Part shown: piece after piece, positions 46,054 to 57,379 of the stretch
Layout of the letters: every line of letters starts with the position of its first letter
Position numbering within the stretch: the stretch's first letter is position 1
From: Dipteris shenzhenensis
Taxonomy: Eukaryota > Polypodiophyta > Polypodiopsida > Gleicheniales
DNA length: 64,000 bases
Strand: one strand, 5' to 3'
Assembly (NCBI GenBank): GCA_047967505.1
Contig: CM106538.1
Made by a program: the position numbers and the translations under genes
Notes under the pieces: model-generated
Databases searched by the model: none
Told to the model about the DNA's origin: nothing
What the model saw: the letters and a program-made list of their open reading frames with translations, nothing else

Positions 46054-46336
46054 GGCTTGGGTCTAGGGTCATGCCTAAGGCCTAGGCATTTATGAGGAGG
46101 TGCATAGGGCAGCGGGGTGAAAAGAAAGGAGTCCCTTGTGGGACATGTGGCACTAAAGCCATAGGCCAAGTGGTAAGTGCTGGAGCAAGGGGGAGGATTC
46201 TAGAAAGAGAGCTCCACATGGAAAGTAGGGGGAGAGGAAACTCGGAGGGAGTTCATGGATGCAAGAGGGAGCTCACTAGGATCCGTGGTTGGGTGGAAAA
46301 TATGAGAAAGCCCTCTGTGTTAGAGAGATTGTGACA
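46054..46336 (+). repeat. 5' LTR, lacking its first ~85 bases
   Basis: From GGCTTGGGTCTAGGG to GTGACA this matches 51,210-51,494. Sequence to the left of 46,054 does not match the 3' LTR, so the true LTR start has been lost. Confidence 0.8.
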
Positions 46337-46337
46337 T

Positions 46338-46348
46338 TGGTATCAGAG
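46338..46348 (+). other. Primer-binding site of the gypsy element
   Basis: TGGTATCAGAG starts one base after the LTR end and is complementary to initiator tRNA-Met. Confidence 0.8.
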
Positions 46349-47319
46349 ATGGCGTTAAGTTCATCTCTCTCGTGTTTATCATCTCTCAAAGCTACGTGGT
46401 CACTGTGGTGAAGCGTGGAGCTGTAGGTAGCCTACACAAAGCAGTTTGTGTAGAGGAAGGGCCAACTGGTTGGGACACAGGACTACGGGAAGGCGTCTTA
46501 CAACCATAGTACATATTGTGAGAAGTACCTTTGATTTATCATTGTAGTCTTCCATGAAGTTATGTGCATAGACAGTGTAGAGAATTCAAAGATTCACTGG
46601 AGATGAGCTTCAATTGATGCTCCAAGCCCAAGGTTGGGAGCTTCAAAGTTCAATTTCCCGAGTTCTTGAGTTTGACGGTTGTGACAGAATTAAAGTTGCG
46701 TGACTTCATGCGGTGCTTGAAATCCTAACAAGCTATAGCTTTCATTGACACTCGTATCGCTTTGTCTCACTCGACGTTCGTGAATCCTGACAACCACGAC
46801 CCACATGAGGAACGAAGGCATTTAGACCAACTTAGTCTCCTTGAGTCCTTGACAGCAGTGTATAGGCTTCACTTACAACTCACGATCCCATCATCACGCT
46901 TTGACGACCTTCAGGCTGCACATATAGACAAATCTTAAGGCTTTGTAAAAGTCACGTCATCTAAGGTTTCCTACACCTTAGGAGGAGCCACCTCATCATT
47001 TCTTTTCTCACCCCTCTCCAAAGTCTCAAGGCCCCTTTTCTTCCAAAAGATTTTAGGGCCCTTTTTCACCCCTTTTCTTCTCCCAGATCTTTATGTGCCT
47101 ATAACTTATTAGCCTTGCCGATTTTGAGCGGAAGATCAAGGAGTTAAAGATTAAAGAAAGCATGGCATCAAAAGAGCAGTTCATGAAACAAAGAAAGCAC
47201 GCCAACCTCAAAGATGAATTCAAGGCCATCGAACAAATACTCAAGAAGTGGGCATCATATTTTTCTCTCTAGTATAAAGCGCTTTGCTTTATAATTTCTA
47301 GAAATTACGCATCTTTAAA
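46349..47319 (+). other. Gypsy leader
   Basis: About 970 bases lie between the PBS and the first gag-like ATG. A plus-strand open stretch at about 47,110-47,272 is Lys/Glu-rich (DFERKIKELKIKES) and could be a displaced part of gag, but has no diagnostic motif. Confidence 0.5.
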
Positions 47320-48425
47320 ATGACAACTCCATAAAGGAATGATATGGTTAGGGAGGCCGAGGAAAGTACTAGGAAAGGAAAAGCTGTAGCTAGAGAGGAA
47401 ATACATGAGGAGGTACAAAATGAAACTCAAGAGGATAACGTGGAAATGGAGGACATAGACTACGGTGATTATGGAATTCCGTATATGGAATTCACTAAGC
47501 TAGAAACTTGAAGGAAAAATATATAAACACAGCTAGGAACTACCAGTGATACATTGAAAACCCTAACTGAAGCCATAACCAAATTAGCCTCAATCGGTAA
47601 CTACTACAGAAAAATCACCGACTCCTCCTAATCAAGTTAAGAGGTCCACCTCTCGACTTAGAGAAAACTTTAACACCCTTAAAGACTTCAAACTGGCAAT
47701 TTTCAATGGGGAAGAAAAGGAGTGCAATAAAGATGTGATTAATACGTTCTTGCAAAAGTGGCAAGACTTCCATCGACTCAGGAATACCCCTCCTAAAAAT
47801 CAAGTCGTGGAAGCAAGTCTTTCCCTTGGAAATAAAGCCTATAAATGGTGGATGAGCCTCAAGGAAAATGATAGAATTCCTAGGTATTGGGCTGAGTTTG
47901 AACAAGCCTTCTTAAAAGAGTTTTAACCAAAAAATGAATTAGAAAGAGCGTGGGAGGCTTGGGACAATTGCACAATTGTAAAAACACTCTAGTCCAGTAC
48001 ACAGTGAACTATAGGGAGGCAATCCTTAAGCTGAAGGGAATTGATGAATTCCAAAAGATAAGGGGTTTTGTGAGAGGTCTCAAAGACAATTATAAGGTTG
48101 AGGTGAAAAGAAATTCTCCCAAAAGCTTTGAGTAAGCAATTAATTATGCCCAAATATACGAAGATACGACAGGGAAATCCAAAGTTGGAACTTTAGAGCA
48201 AACAGGTTTTGTTCCTAAGTTCAACAAATTTCCCAATTTGAAAAGGAAGGGGCACTTTAAGAAAGAGGTTCCTCACACATCACCTAAGAAACCTCAAACA
48301 TAAAATTATCCTGTCTTGAAAAGAGAGGATCATGAAAGGGCCAGGCATGAAAAACTTTGCTTCAAATGTTTGGGCAAAGACCATGCTACTTGGAACTGCC
48401 CTAAAGTCCTCAAAAGTACACTGAG
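47320..48425 (+). pseudogene. Gypsy gag, broken
   Basis: A possible start at 47,320 meets a stop after four codons. A later frame (47,735-48,135) has FLQKWQDFHRLRNTPP, KAYKWWMSLKEN and YWAEFEQAFLKEF, which fit the retrotransposon gag family, again with internal stops. A perfect CCHC zinc knuckle (CFKCLGKDHATWNC) lies at 48,358-48,399. Confidence 0.8.
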
Positions 48426-48455
48426 ATAGAGGTCTATCATAAGGATAGCACCCAC

Positions 48456-51110
48456 ATGTGCTGTCTATCATCAACAATGTGGCAGCCCACCTTTGGTCCT
48501 CATGATTTGATGAGGACACATGGAAAAATTAAGGATGGTACTATGCGTTTATGCATAGATTTTCGAGCACTAAATAAAATCACCATAAAAAATAAGTATC
48601 CTATGCCTCGCATTGATGAGCTCTTTGATCAATTGCAAGGGGGAAAGTATTTTACTAAAATTGATTTAAGGTCAGGATATCACCAAGTACGGGATGAGGA
48701 TGCCCCTAAGACATCATTTCGTACTAGGTATGGGCATTATCGGTTTAGAGTAATGCCATTTGGATTAACAAATGGTCCAGCAACTTTCATGACACTTATG
48801 AATAGTGTCTTAAGGCCATATTTAGGGAAATTTGATGTAGTATTTTGAGATGATATCCTTATTTTAGTAAAACTAGAAAAAAGCATTTGGAACATTTATG
48901 AAAAGTGTTCTAGTTGCTTAGAGATTATTCACTCTTTGCTAAAGAATCAAAATGTGAATTCTTGCAAAAGAAGTGAAATATTTGGAACATATAATATCCC
49001 AAGAAGGGGTTCATATGGACCCTGAAAAAGTAAGGGTTGGAAGGGCCACATCCTACAAACCTAGAAGAATTACATATATTCTTAGGTTTGTCCGGATTCT
49101 ATAGGAGATTCATCCAAGATTATGCTAAGATTGTTGTTCCGATGATGGACCAGCTTAAGGGGAATGGAAGCACCTTCATATGGGATGAACCTCAAAAGAT
49201 AAGTTTTGAAAAATTAAAACTAGCTATAGCAGCAGCTCCTGTCTTAAAGGTAGTGGATCCCAATGAACCACGTGGTTGAGACAGATGCCAATGATTTTAC
49301 TATTGGGGTAGTACTTTTACAAAAAGGTTGACCAGTGGCTTTTGAAAGCAAAAAGTTAGATCGTGCCCAATCAAATTACTCGGCATATGAGAAGAAAATA
49401 TATGCTATATAGTCTATGCTTTAAAGAAGTGGAGGCACTATTTATATAGTGCAAAATTTGGGATAATCTTTAATCAAGAGAGCAAAAAAGTTAGATGGGC
49501 TGAATTAATGAAAAAGTTTGATATACAATTAACATATCGAAAGGGGAAGTTCAATGTGGTAGTAGACTACCGTAATGAAATGCCAATTGTTAATTAATTG
49601 AGTTTTACTCAATTTCAGAATGATTTCCTAGAGTCCTTAAAGGAAAAATCTGAGTTTGATCCTCACTTCTCTAAAATATGGAAAGCAATTAGAAATAGGG
49701 ATCTAACTAATCAAGGGGCTTTCTCTAAGGAGTCGCATGGAAATGGCAACACACCACAGGTTGGTGATAAAGGACTCAAGTGGAAAAAATACACTATTGA
49801 AGATGGCTACCTGCTCTACAAGGGTAGAGTATGTGTCCCGGATAATAATGACATTAGGCGCCAAATTCTTTTTAAATGTCATGATAGTCCTAGTGCTAGA
49901 CACCTGGGAATTCAAAAGACATCTGCGCTTCTAAAAAGAAAATTCTTTTGGCCTAGAATAGGTAAGGACGTCCAAGATTATGTATTGAAGTGCCAAAAAT
50001 GCCAGGTCAACAAGGCTGAACGCCTTAAGGTAGGAGGTCTCCTACACCCATTAGAGATTCCATCTGGCAAATGGGAAAGCATCTCCATGGACTTTATTGT
50101 GGAATTACCTAGGACACAGAGGGGGCACAACTCTGTATGAATAATTGTTGATCGGTTAACCAAGATGGCTCATTTTATTCCTGTCACTGAAGATGTTAAA
50201 ACTCCAGAATTAGCTAGGCTACCAGTCGGTATTGTTAGTGATTGAGATAACAATTTTAACATTCATTTTTTTAAGGGTTGTGTTTATGAGGTTAGAAACT
50301 TCATTGAATATGAGCACGACGGATCATCCATAGAGTGATGGTCAAACTAAAAGAGTCAATTACATCATTGAGGATATGCTTCGAGCATATGTAAGTAAAT
50401 GGCAAACTAATTGGAAATAGTATTTGCCCATATTAGAATTTGCATATAATAGTGCCAAACATTCCGCTATAGGTTTTAGTCCATTTATGATGATGTATTG
50501 ATTTCAACCAAAGGCCCCAATGGTAGTGGGACTCGAAAAGAGAAGGTTCAAGCAGCCAAAGACTTTCTTGAAGATATGAATCAAACACTTAAGTTAGCTA
50601 AAGATAGCATAAGAAGAGCTCAGGATAGAGCACGAAGTTATGCAAATCCCCACCGTAGAAGGCTGGAGTTTGAAGTAAATGAGAAGGTCTACTTCAAGGT
50701 ACCTCAATCTTCAGAATCTCTAAAGACAGGTAAATGTCATAAGTTGTCTCCTAGGTATTGTGGACCATTCACAATACTTAAGAGGATTGGAGAACTTGCT
50801 TACAAATTAGCCTTACCCGAGGGATGTAGAGTACATCCAATTTTTCATGTTAGTAGACTAAAAAGAAAATTAGGAGATGATGATAATCTCTTCGGAAATG
50901 AAGTCCTAGTTGAACTCATTGAACCTACATTTTTACCACATGAACCAGAAATAATTTTAGATAGACAAGAAAAAAGAACGCGGCACACAATATGGCAAGA
51001 ATGTCTGGTTAAGTGGAAAGATAGACCTGAAGAAAGTTTAACATGGGAAAAGGTAAGCAATCTCAAGAGGAGGTTTCCCAATTTTGTTTCCAAGGACGTA
51101 AACCATTCTT
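48456..51110 (+). pseudogene. Gypsy pol (RT-RNase H-INT-chromodomain-like), broken
   Basis: RT shows [30 protein letters not shown] and [14 protein letters not shown]. The catalytic box reads F-stop-DD, with TGA at 48,846-48,848 just before the two aspartates. RNase H remnants include the LEELHIFLGLSGFYRRFIQD region at 49.06 kb. Integrase carries the zinc-binding H and C residues (CHDSPSARHLGIQK, CQKCQ at 49.9-50.0 kb) and SISMDFIVELP, with stops after it. The C-terminal part (50,498-51,110) contains [22 protein letters not shown] and then [19 protein letters not shown], the chromodomain-like end. The protease that should precede RT is absent. Confidence 0.88.
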
Positions 51111-51123
51111 AAGGGGAAGGGAA
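51111..51123 (+). other. Polypurine tract
   Basis: Thirteen purines (AAGGGGAAGGGAA) end directly at the 3' LTR start. Confidence 0.8.
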
Positions 51124-51494
51124 TGTTACGTCAACTATAATACCGTGACCATGGTATAAGGCAGGAAGCCAGAGGGCTTGGCAGCAATTGCATTAGTAGG
51201 GCCTAGAGGGCTTGGGTCTAGGGTCATGCCTAGGCCTAGGCATTTATGAGGTGCATAGGGCAGCCCGAGAGAGTGCTAAGAAGAAAGGAGTCCCTTATGG
51301 GACACGTGGCATCAAAGACATAGGCCAAGTGGCAAGTGTTGAGCAAGGGGGAGGATTCTAGAAAGAGAGCTCCACATTGAAAGTAGGGGAGAGGGAACTC
51401 GAGAGGGAGTTCACAGATGTGAGAGGGAGCTCACTGGAATCTGTGGTTGGGTGGAAAATATGAGAAAGCCCTCTATGTTAGAGAGACTGTGACA
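51124..51494 (+). repeat. 3' LTR of the gypsy element
   Basis: A 371-base LTR from TGTTACG to GTGACA, bounded by TG and CA and matching the 5' LTR from 51,210 on. Confidence 0.85.
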
Positions 51495-53280
51495 AAGTTC
51501 CCATGGAAGCATGCATGCTAGGGGCACAGAATGTGAATGCATTGCTTTACTATTTTCCATATTTTACTAGTAGCCAAACATAAGTATTGGAAACATCATC
51601 ACATAGACTTGGTCATCTCTTACACATATCAAATGATCTATTGCACATGCATAGCTTGGATATAGCTATCATCTCACCTAGTCTACTTGTTATTCAAAAA
51701 TATTATAGACTCTGTGTTTCTAGTCCTCTACTTGCATAGGCAGTTGTTCATAAGACATTTTAAGAGCCAATATAAAACCTCCTCTTCAAAGAAAGATGTA
51801 GGTTGCTATTAGCTCAAAGCAATTCTATAGTTCTATTAAGTTAGTGCAAGGTTTATGACTTGTCATTACATGTGTCAATAAAACAATGGAAGTATTTAGT
51901 CATGCTTGTCATGCTAGGTCATGGGCCTAGTATGGTGACCTGAAAGAAAGCGGACTCATCAATCCTACACATAAGTCATGACCATGCTATCATTATGCTT
52001 ATAGCTAAAGCAAACCAAATCAAAGGTCATGCTCTCACATGATGGCAAGATCTTGTGCCTCATAGGATAGAATTAGTACACATAATTGACCTTTAGTTGT
52101 GCTTAAATGTCATGATTACTAGTGATTACGAAGAGCATGGTTGGAGTTACATTACTCCTCGGTCATTGTGAAGTCTTGGGATGAGTTCTGAAAGATGTAG
52201 ATTGAGCAACTAATGTCAATTCTCATGAGGCCTTTAGCTTGCTAGATGAGCATGGCTAAAGCCATCAAATACTTGAATTGTGTTGCAATGTCACAAGTAT
52301 GATCTTTTGTTGCACCTTGATCAGCTTGATTGGAGCAATTAAAGCCCTAGACTCATCAGGTGACTCATGGTAAAGTGTTGGGCCCCATATTTATAGAATC
52401 TATAAATAGTTTTAGTGCTTTTGATAGCCTTATTGTGATGACATTGGTCAACAACATTATAACTTTACTTTTGTCATAGTTTACACCTAAAAACCTATAG
52501 TACTTCTACTTAATTCTCTCAGTTTCTATTATTATATCATCATTGAGTTGACACTTTTGTATTATGTTAATGGTAAAGAGTACAATAGTAAAAACAAAAT
52601 AAAACCAAGCTCATAAATTCTAATGTGTAAAATAAAAGTTAAATGTCCAAATATCTTGTACATGAATATCTATTTGTTTTACAATATAGAGCTTGAAAGG
52701 GAAGAATGATAGATTACGAGGAGAGGGGCCCAAGCCAAATCCATCAAGAGAGTATGCAATGATTAAGAGAGTTAGGAAAACTACGAAGAAAACGTGACAT
52801 ATGAGCTTGACTATACATATTTAAGCAAAAAGCACACATCACCATTTCATAGTCCCTTGAGAAGGCCAACATTCTATATTTGGACCTTGGTATTTTTTGG
52901 AAAACCTCATCTCCTACATGGGATCTCACTTGTAACATATTTATTTATAGTTTCGAACAAGGTATGGTTGTTAGATTAATAGTATTAAATGAAAGGAGTA
53001 TAAACTTTTTAGTAGTCTTAATGGAAAGGGGGAGTATAAACCTTTTGATATTCTCAGACAAGGATGCTTTCCCTCCTACACTTACAAAATATGATTGTGA
53101 AGGATCTTCAGGCTACCAAGAAAATATTCAAAACAAAAATAGAAAACCAAGCATTAGAAGCAAATAACACTAGTTAGTTTTTGCTAAAAAAGAAACAACA
53201 GCTTATGGGACATGTTGTAAGCTCCTTTTTATTAGCGCTGCCTTAAGGTACCACTAAGACCTCTCATAAAAAGTGTCTTC
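51495..53280. other. Unassigned intergenic DNA
   Basis: AT-rich DNA with no recognised gene or element. Short frames lack motifs. Confidence 0.6.
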
Positions 53281-53454
53281 CCAATCAATTTTGGACACTT
53301 CATCCCATCCTTCCAATCAATTTTGAACATTCATCCCCCCCCCCGCTCCCTCTCACTCCCTCCCCCCCCCCCCCATCCTTCCAATCAATTTTGAACATTC
53401 ATCGCCCCCCCCCCCCCCTCCCTCCCTCCCCCTCTCCCCCTCTCCCTCCCTCCG

Positions 53455-53489
<35 letters not shown>

Positions 53490-53490
53490 G
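53281..53490. repeat. Poly(C)/(CT)n low-complexity block with a repeated 20-mer
   Basis: The phrase CCAATCAATTTTGAACATTC, or a close variant, occurs three times, separated by C runs and CCCT/CTCCC DNA. The block ends in (CT)n at about 53,460-53,488. The complementary strand is a strong G-quadruplex candidate. Confidence 0.9.
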
Positions 53491-53689
53491 CATGCGTGCG
53501 CGTTTGCTCTCCCCCACACATGAACTGTTGACTACTCCATAGAAGTTAAACAAGGCAACACTTCGAGCACATGATGTGCTCCCTTGTTTTTGTAACTTAC
53601 CAAGATTAGGCTCTCCAACAAGAAAGAGCAAGCTATAATGTTCTTGTGTACATCTGCTTGTAGTCTACATTATGTAGAAGGGAGCATCC

Positions 53690-53755
53690 CAATGGATTTG
53701 AATGTGGACATCTAGCTCAGGTGGGCAAACGCCCAACCGCTTGAGCTGCCATTGC
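53690..53755 (-). mobile_element. Possible head of a tRNA-derived SINE
   Basis: The minus strand reads GGCAGCTCAAGCGGTTGGGC, resembling a pol III A box. About 35 bases later comes ATTCAAATCC (53,703-53,694), resembling a B box (GTTCAAATCC) with one change. The spacing fits a tRNA-like promoter. No cloverleaf can be folded and no 3' tail was defined, so it is not called a tRNA gene. Confidence 0.35.
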
Positions 53756-53929
53756 TTCACTAAGGCAAGGTAGTAAAGAGGCGAGTGCCTTTATAATGTT
53801 AGCATCCCCCAAATAGGGAGGTAGGTGCCATCCAATAGTCCACATTGATAAAGATGATATGTCAAGCTCTCCTTTCATCGTGACCGAAGCATTGGCTCTC
53901 ATAGTTTTCTATGTTCCACAAAAATTTTG

Positions 53930-54653
53930 AAGAGTGTAAAAATAAAAATTAGCTCCCTATTACGACCTGATGATTTGGATTGCTGGGAATTTGGATTCTC
54001 AATTCATGAAGGCCATTTCCACCATGGATCAGTGCTAAAAAGTTTAGCTCTCCATAGTACCGACCCCCTTAGGTTGGGTTCACGCCACCCGCCGACCATC
54101 CTCGAAAAGGTGGTGTGAATCGAGTTGTGGCCCACAAGCCTGGGAAGTGACATAAAAGAGTTGTGTTCGACCCATGAAGGCCACCCCAACTCCTCCACAA
54201 CCGGTACATGATTGGCCCATTCCAATTGCTACGTCATTTACAGGGGTGACACCCACTTGGTGCAGGGGGGCAGGTGGTGTAAACACACCCTTTTGCCCTA
54301 TTAGGTGAGTGATGGCCAAATTGTTCTTAAAAGGGTAGGCCAAATTTACACATGGAGAGTGAGGTCGTTGTGCTTCTTCAGCAAGCTGCACAACAGGTCC
54401 TTGTCTTCCCGCCATGTCTTTTGTTCAGCTTTTCGAAGATCCTGCGTCTCGATCGAACTAGAAAACAACGCACCCTTGCGTTTTCCCTCGCTTGAATCGC
54501 GTGCTTCTCTCAGCTCTCTTTAATTTTCCCTCACAAGAGTTCCCGTCGAAATTTACGAAGCAGTTTCTGTCAGCAACACGACGCAATTTCCTCTGGAAAA
54601 CGCTCGAATTTTTGTGGCAGAGCGTCCGCTTGGCGAATACCTGTAGTCAAACC
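53930..54653 (+). promoter_or_regulatory. SMC1 upstream region and 5' UTR
   Basis: The sequence becomes GC-richer and codon-poor toward the gene. A near-match to an E2F site (CTTCCCGCC, 54,405-54,413) sits just before a small upstream ORF (54,414-54,461, 15 codons, starting MSFVQLFEDP). The reading frame of SMC1 stays open upstream to about 54,492 but has no ATG there, so translation should start at 54,654. No clear TATA box was identified. Confidence 0.5.
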
Positions 54654-55091
54654 ATGCCTTCGCAAGTGTCGAGCGGAAGTATCCACAGGCTTGAAGTGGA
54701 GAATTTCAAGTCTTATAAGGGCCATCAAGTGATTGGTCCTTTCAAAAACTTTACGGCAATCATTGGCCCTAATGGGGCCGGGAAATCGAATCTGATGGAT
54801 GCCATCAGCTTTGTCCTCGGAGTAAGGTCCATGCAATTGCGGGGTGCTCAGCTGAAGGATCTTATTTATGCATTTGATGACAGAGAGAGAGAGCAGAAAG
54901 GAAGGAAGGCTTTTGTGAAACTTGTATATTTGACGGGCAACGGTGACGAGCTTCATTTCACGAGAATCATAACGAGTTCTGGGGCCGGTGACTACAAAAT
55001 CAACGATAAGTCTGTAACGTGGGATGAGTACAACGCTAAAATGAAGTCTCTTGGGATTCTTGTGAAGGCGCGAAACTTTCTGGTTTTCCAG
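54654..55091 (+). CDS. SMC1: Structural maintenance of chromosomes protein 1 (cohesin), first coding exon
   Basis: SMC1 pairs with SMC3 to form the ATPase ring of cohesin, which holds sister chromatids together in the nucleus. The exon starts at the first in-frame ATG (MPSQVSSGSIHRLEVENFKS) and encodes 146 residues of the N-terminal ATPase half. Walker A is GPNGAGKS at residues 38-45, where SMC1 usually has GPNGSGKS. Then come LMDAISFVLGVRSMQLRGAQ, LKDLIYAFDDRE, VKLVYLTGNGDELHFTRIIT and SLGILVKARNFLVFQ, all characteristic of SMC1 rather than SMC2-4. It ends at a consensus donor (GTAAGA, 55,092) just where GDVES should follow. No later exon was found in the remaining 8.9 kb. The full protein is about 1200-1220 residues. 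It is intact as far as seen. Confidence 0.95.
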
Positions 55092-55732
55092 GTAAGACTT
55101 TATCGCTTGAAATTTTAACGCAAAATTTTGTAACGGGCTATCGTATAACCGGATATTATTTCGGGGAAAATAGTGCGTCTCTTGGAAGCAACTCGGCAGC
55201 TCATACGTTGGCAGGCCTGATGAAAGAAGTGAAGAAGTAATTATTCCGACGGTTTTCTCACTAGCTTGAGACAAACGGTCGTCGGGTGGAGATCATGCCT
55301 TCGTGTCTCCTTCATTTACGGCCATTTGGCCAGGGCTCTCAATTTAGTCTCTTGTTAGTTTATGTGGAAGGAAAAATTCCTCCAAATGAGACGTGTTTAC
55401 TTTTTAAGCACGTGCATTATAATGCAGTTTTGCAAGAGTCGCCTAGACAGGAGTACTATTCAAGCTTTATCAGACCGGCTCTTCTGGACTAAGCCATTAG
55501 GCTATGTTACAATCCCTGTCAGAACGCTTCTGTAGCCAAATTTCAATGAGGAAAATTGTACACAAGTGTTGATGCGTCACCTACTGATGTGGCAAGCGTG
55601 CAACTACTATTCACACCTAGCACTCTAGACCTCCCTTGCCTGCCACATGGTAATTGTATGTGGCACTAACTTGACCAATGACCAATCTAACCCTATCTTA
55701 TCTTGTTTCTGATGTACAACATGGTAATTTAG
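55092..55732 (+). other. Start of SMC1 intron 1
   Basis: Mostly unique-looking DNA without recognised motifs. A GDVES-coding exon was looked for on the plus strand here and further right, without success. Confidence 0.6.
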
Positions 55733-56487
55733 CTAGGTTTGCGATTTTGAAGGAAAGGGTTGAATAAAATGTGCACAGATAAAGGCAGCAACTGTAGCAG
55801 CTGTTGTTGATACGGCTGGGGAGGAGGCCAAGGCAAATATTTTTTGCAACATATCAACACGAGCATTGGCAACTGGACTGGGTCCACCTTGTGACCAGTG
55901 ATTAATCCCTGACCATGTGCGGCAGTCATGCACGGCATCTCCCTCCTCCATCCTTATGGTGAATCCTCTTGAGGTGTACAGACGCTTCAAGATCCCATGT
56001 TTGTTTCGAGGTATACAGCAACTGAATGTGTGGGATCACTGAATATGTTGTCGTTCCAATAATCTTTGACGATGCCGAACATCTTTTGCTTCCACTCTTC
56101 CACTTCTTCTGGTTTGCAAGTTTCCCTAGCTTTCTTGTCACATCCACTATGTCCCGGGTTTTACCTCCCTCTTGTTGTCACCTTCCACACCTTCCTTGCC
56201 CCAGGTGGCTCCGCAACGTCACCTTTTAGATTGGGTAATTGTCCCCATCTGGTTTGCCACCCTCTCCCCATTGGAATGAACACCAAAGATGCCAGTGATA
56301 CAAACTCTGCAATCCCTACTTGATAAACACACACTTACCTGAATCTAGGTCACCTTCCTTCTCACAAAGGTACCTGCCCTTCAGATGCTGGAGTTGATCT
56401 CAAATTCTGCACACTGAGTTGTTCACCTTCCTTTCAAGTAAAGGTTCTCTCCTCCAGGTAGAAACACACTTATGAGTCTCCTTTGGA

Positions 56488-56499
56488 GCTTTGATACCA
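56488..56499 (-). other. Primer-binding site of the copia fragment
   Basis: The minus strand reads TGGTATCAAAGC, a common copia variant of the initiator-Met site. It directly abuts the LTR end at 56,500. Confidence 0.7.
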
Positions 56500-57379
56500 T
56501 GTCATAAAATAGAGAGCCACTTCTGTAGCCAATTCCTGCACGGGAAGACTAATCCCAAGGTTCATAAAATGCATAAAGACATCTCACTCTTTCTTGTGCA
56601 CACAATACTAATTCTTTCTATCTTAAATGGTGCATTGCCCTATCAGCTAGGTTTAGATGCTCGTTTGGGAGAGACTAAATGAAATCATTTAGACTTCACA
56701 AACAGTTGTAGCTTGAATGAAGAGATTTTGGACTACTTTTTGATTAGCCTTCTCCTTTAGTGCTAGCCTTCATCATAGCTGAGTCTGCCCTTCACCTTCT
56801 GAGTGCCGACAGAAACTCAGTACGAAGACTTTGTATAAATGGATGCTCAAGTATGTGTGGGTGTGTGGATTTGTATGTGAGCATGTTTTTATACTATGGT
56901 CTGCCCCCACTGTTGGGCGCTGATGACGTCAGTCCCAGGGGCCAGATCTGTAAAAGTAGTGGGGATGTCATAGTCGCTAGTCCCTGCTATGTCTGATGGA
57001 GTTTATGGTTTTCAACCTTGTGAGTGACTATCATGAGATTGAAACTGCACTATGTTGTGTTTTAAAAGAAAGAGTTTGGGAATGTTCCTGGATTCATCTA
57101 GGTATAGACAAACATCTAGTTGAATATAGTCGTCGACAACCAATAGAATATTTATTAAACTCCCAAAAGAGACCGAACCATATACAAAATACATTTGGAC
57201 AGCTTGTTGCTGCTCCACCTTGCACTAAACAAGGGCTTCACCTGCTGTCCTACTGCTGTTCACCTTCCTTAAGATGTGTGGCCCATCCTTGCTGGAGATC
57301 TGCAGACGTGATTGCCACAACTATACTGTCTACTGGAATCCTAGGCCTTCTTGCTGCTCTGCTATGCAGCCAATTGACA
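56500..57379 (-). repeat. Putative copia 5' LTR
   Basis: The inner edge is fixed by the PBS. The outer edge at 57,379 is chosen because the ends then form the inverted terminal sequence TGTCA...TGACA. Part of it (56,885-57,110) is shared with 14,385-14,578 next to another copia relic. The outer boundary is uncertain. Confidence 0.45.

Larger units (their letters stand above)
46054..51494 (+). mobile_element. Ty3/gypsy retrotransposon with chromodomain-like tail, deleted and decayed
   Basis: A partial 5' LTR, Met-type PBS, gag, RT, RNase H remnants, integrase, a chromodomain-like C-terminus, polypurine tract and complete 3' LTR occur in plus-strand order. RT before INT places it in Ty3/gypsy, and the C-terminal tail suggests a chromovirus-type lineage. 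The protease and the start of RT are deleted. The first ~85 bases of the 5' LTR are missing, so no target-site duplication can be read. Confidence 0.88.
55733..57379 (-). mobile_element. Copia 5' fragment (LTR, PBS, gag)
   Basis: In minus-strand order: a putative LTR (57,379-56,500), PBS, leader, and a degenerate gag at about 56,320-55,733 with CKPEEVEEWKQKMFGIVK, SDPTHSVAVY and TSKQTWDL (compare TSKEAWD.L in other copia gags). Pol is missing. The element lies within SMC1 intron 1. Confidence 0.6.

Noticed and set aside
53694-53755. Functional tRNA gene
   Set aside because: The A- and B-box-like words are imperfect and no acceptor or anticodon stems can be formed.
54492-54653. In-frame N-terminal extension of SMC1 by 54 residues, basic and Ser-rich like an organelle signal
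   Set aside because: The extension would have to start at a TTG codon. No ATG exists in that frame before 54,654, and SMC1 proteins start just before the LE.ENFKSYKG block.
57012-57218. Minus-strand reading INILLVVDDYIQ that recalls the copia integrase FIDDYS block
   Set aside because: Only one short block fits, the following DNGGEF and NG.AER motifs are missing, and the segment lies on the LTR side of a primer-binding site.
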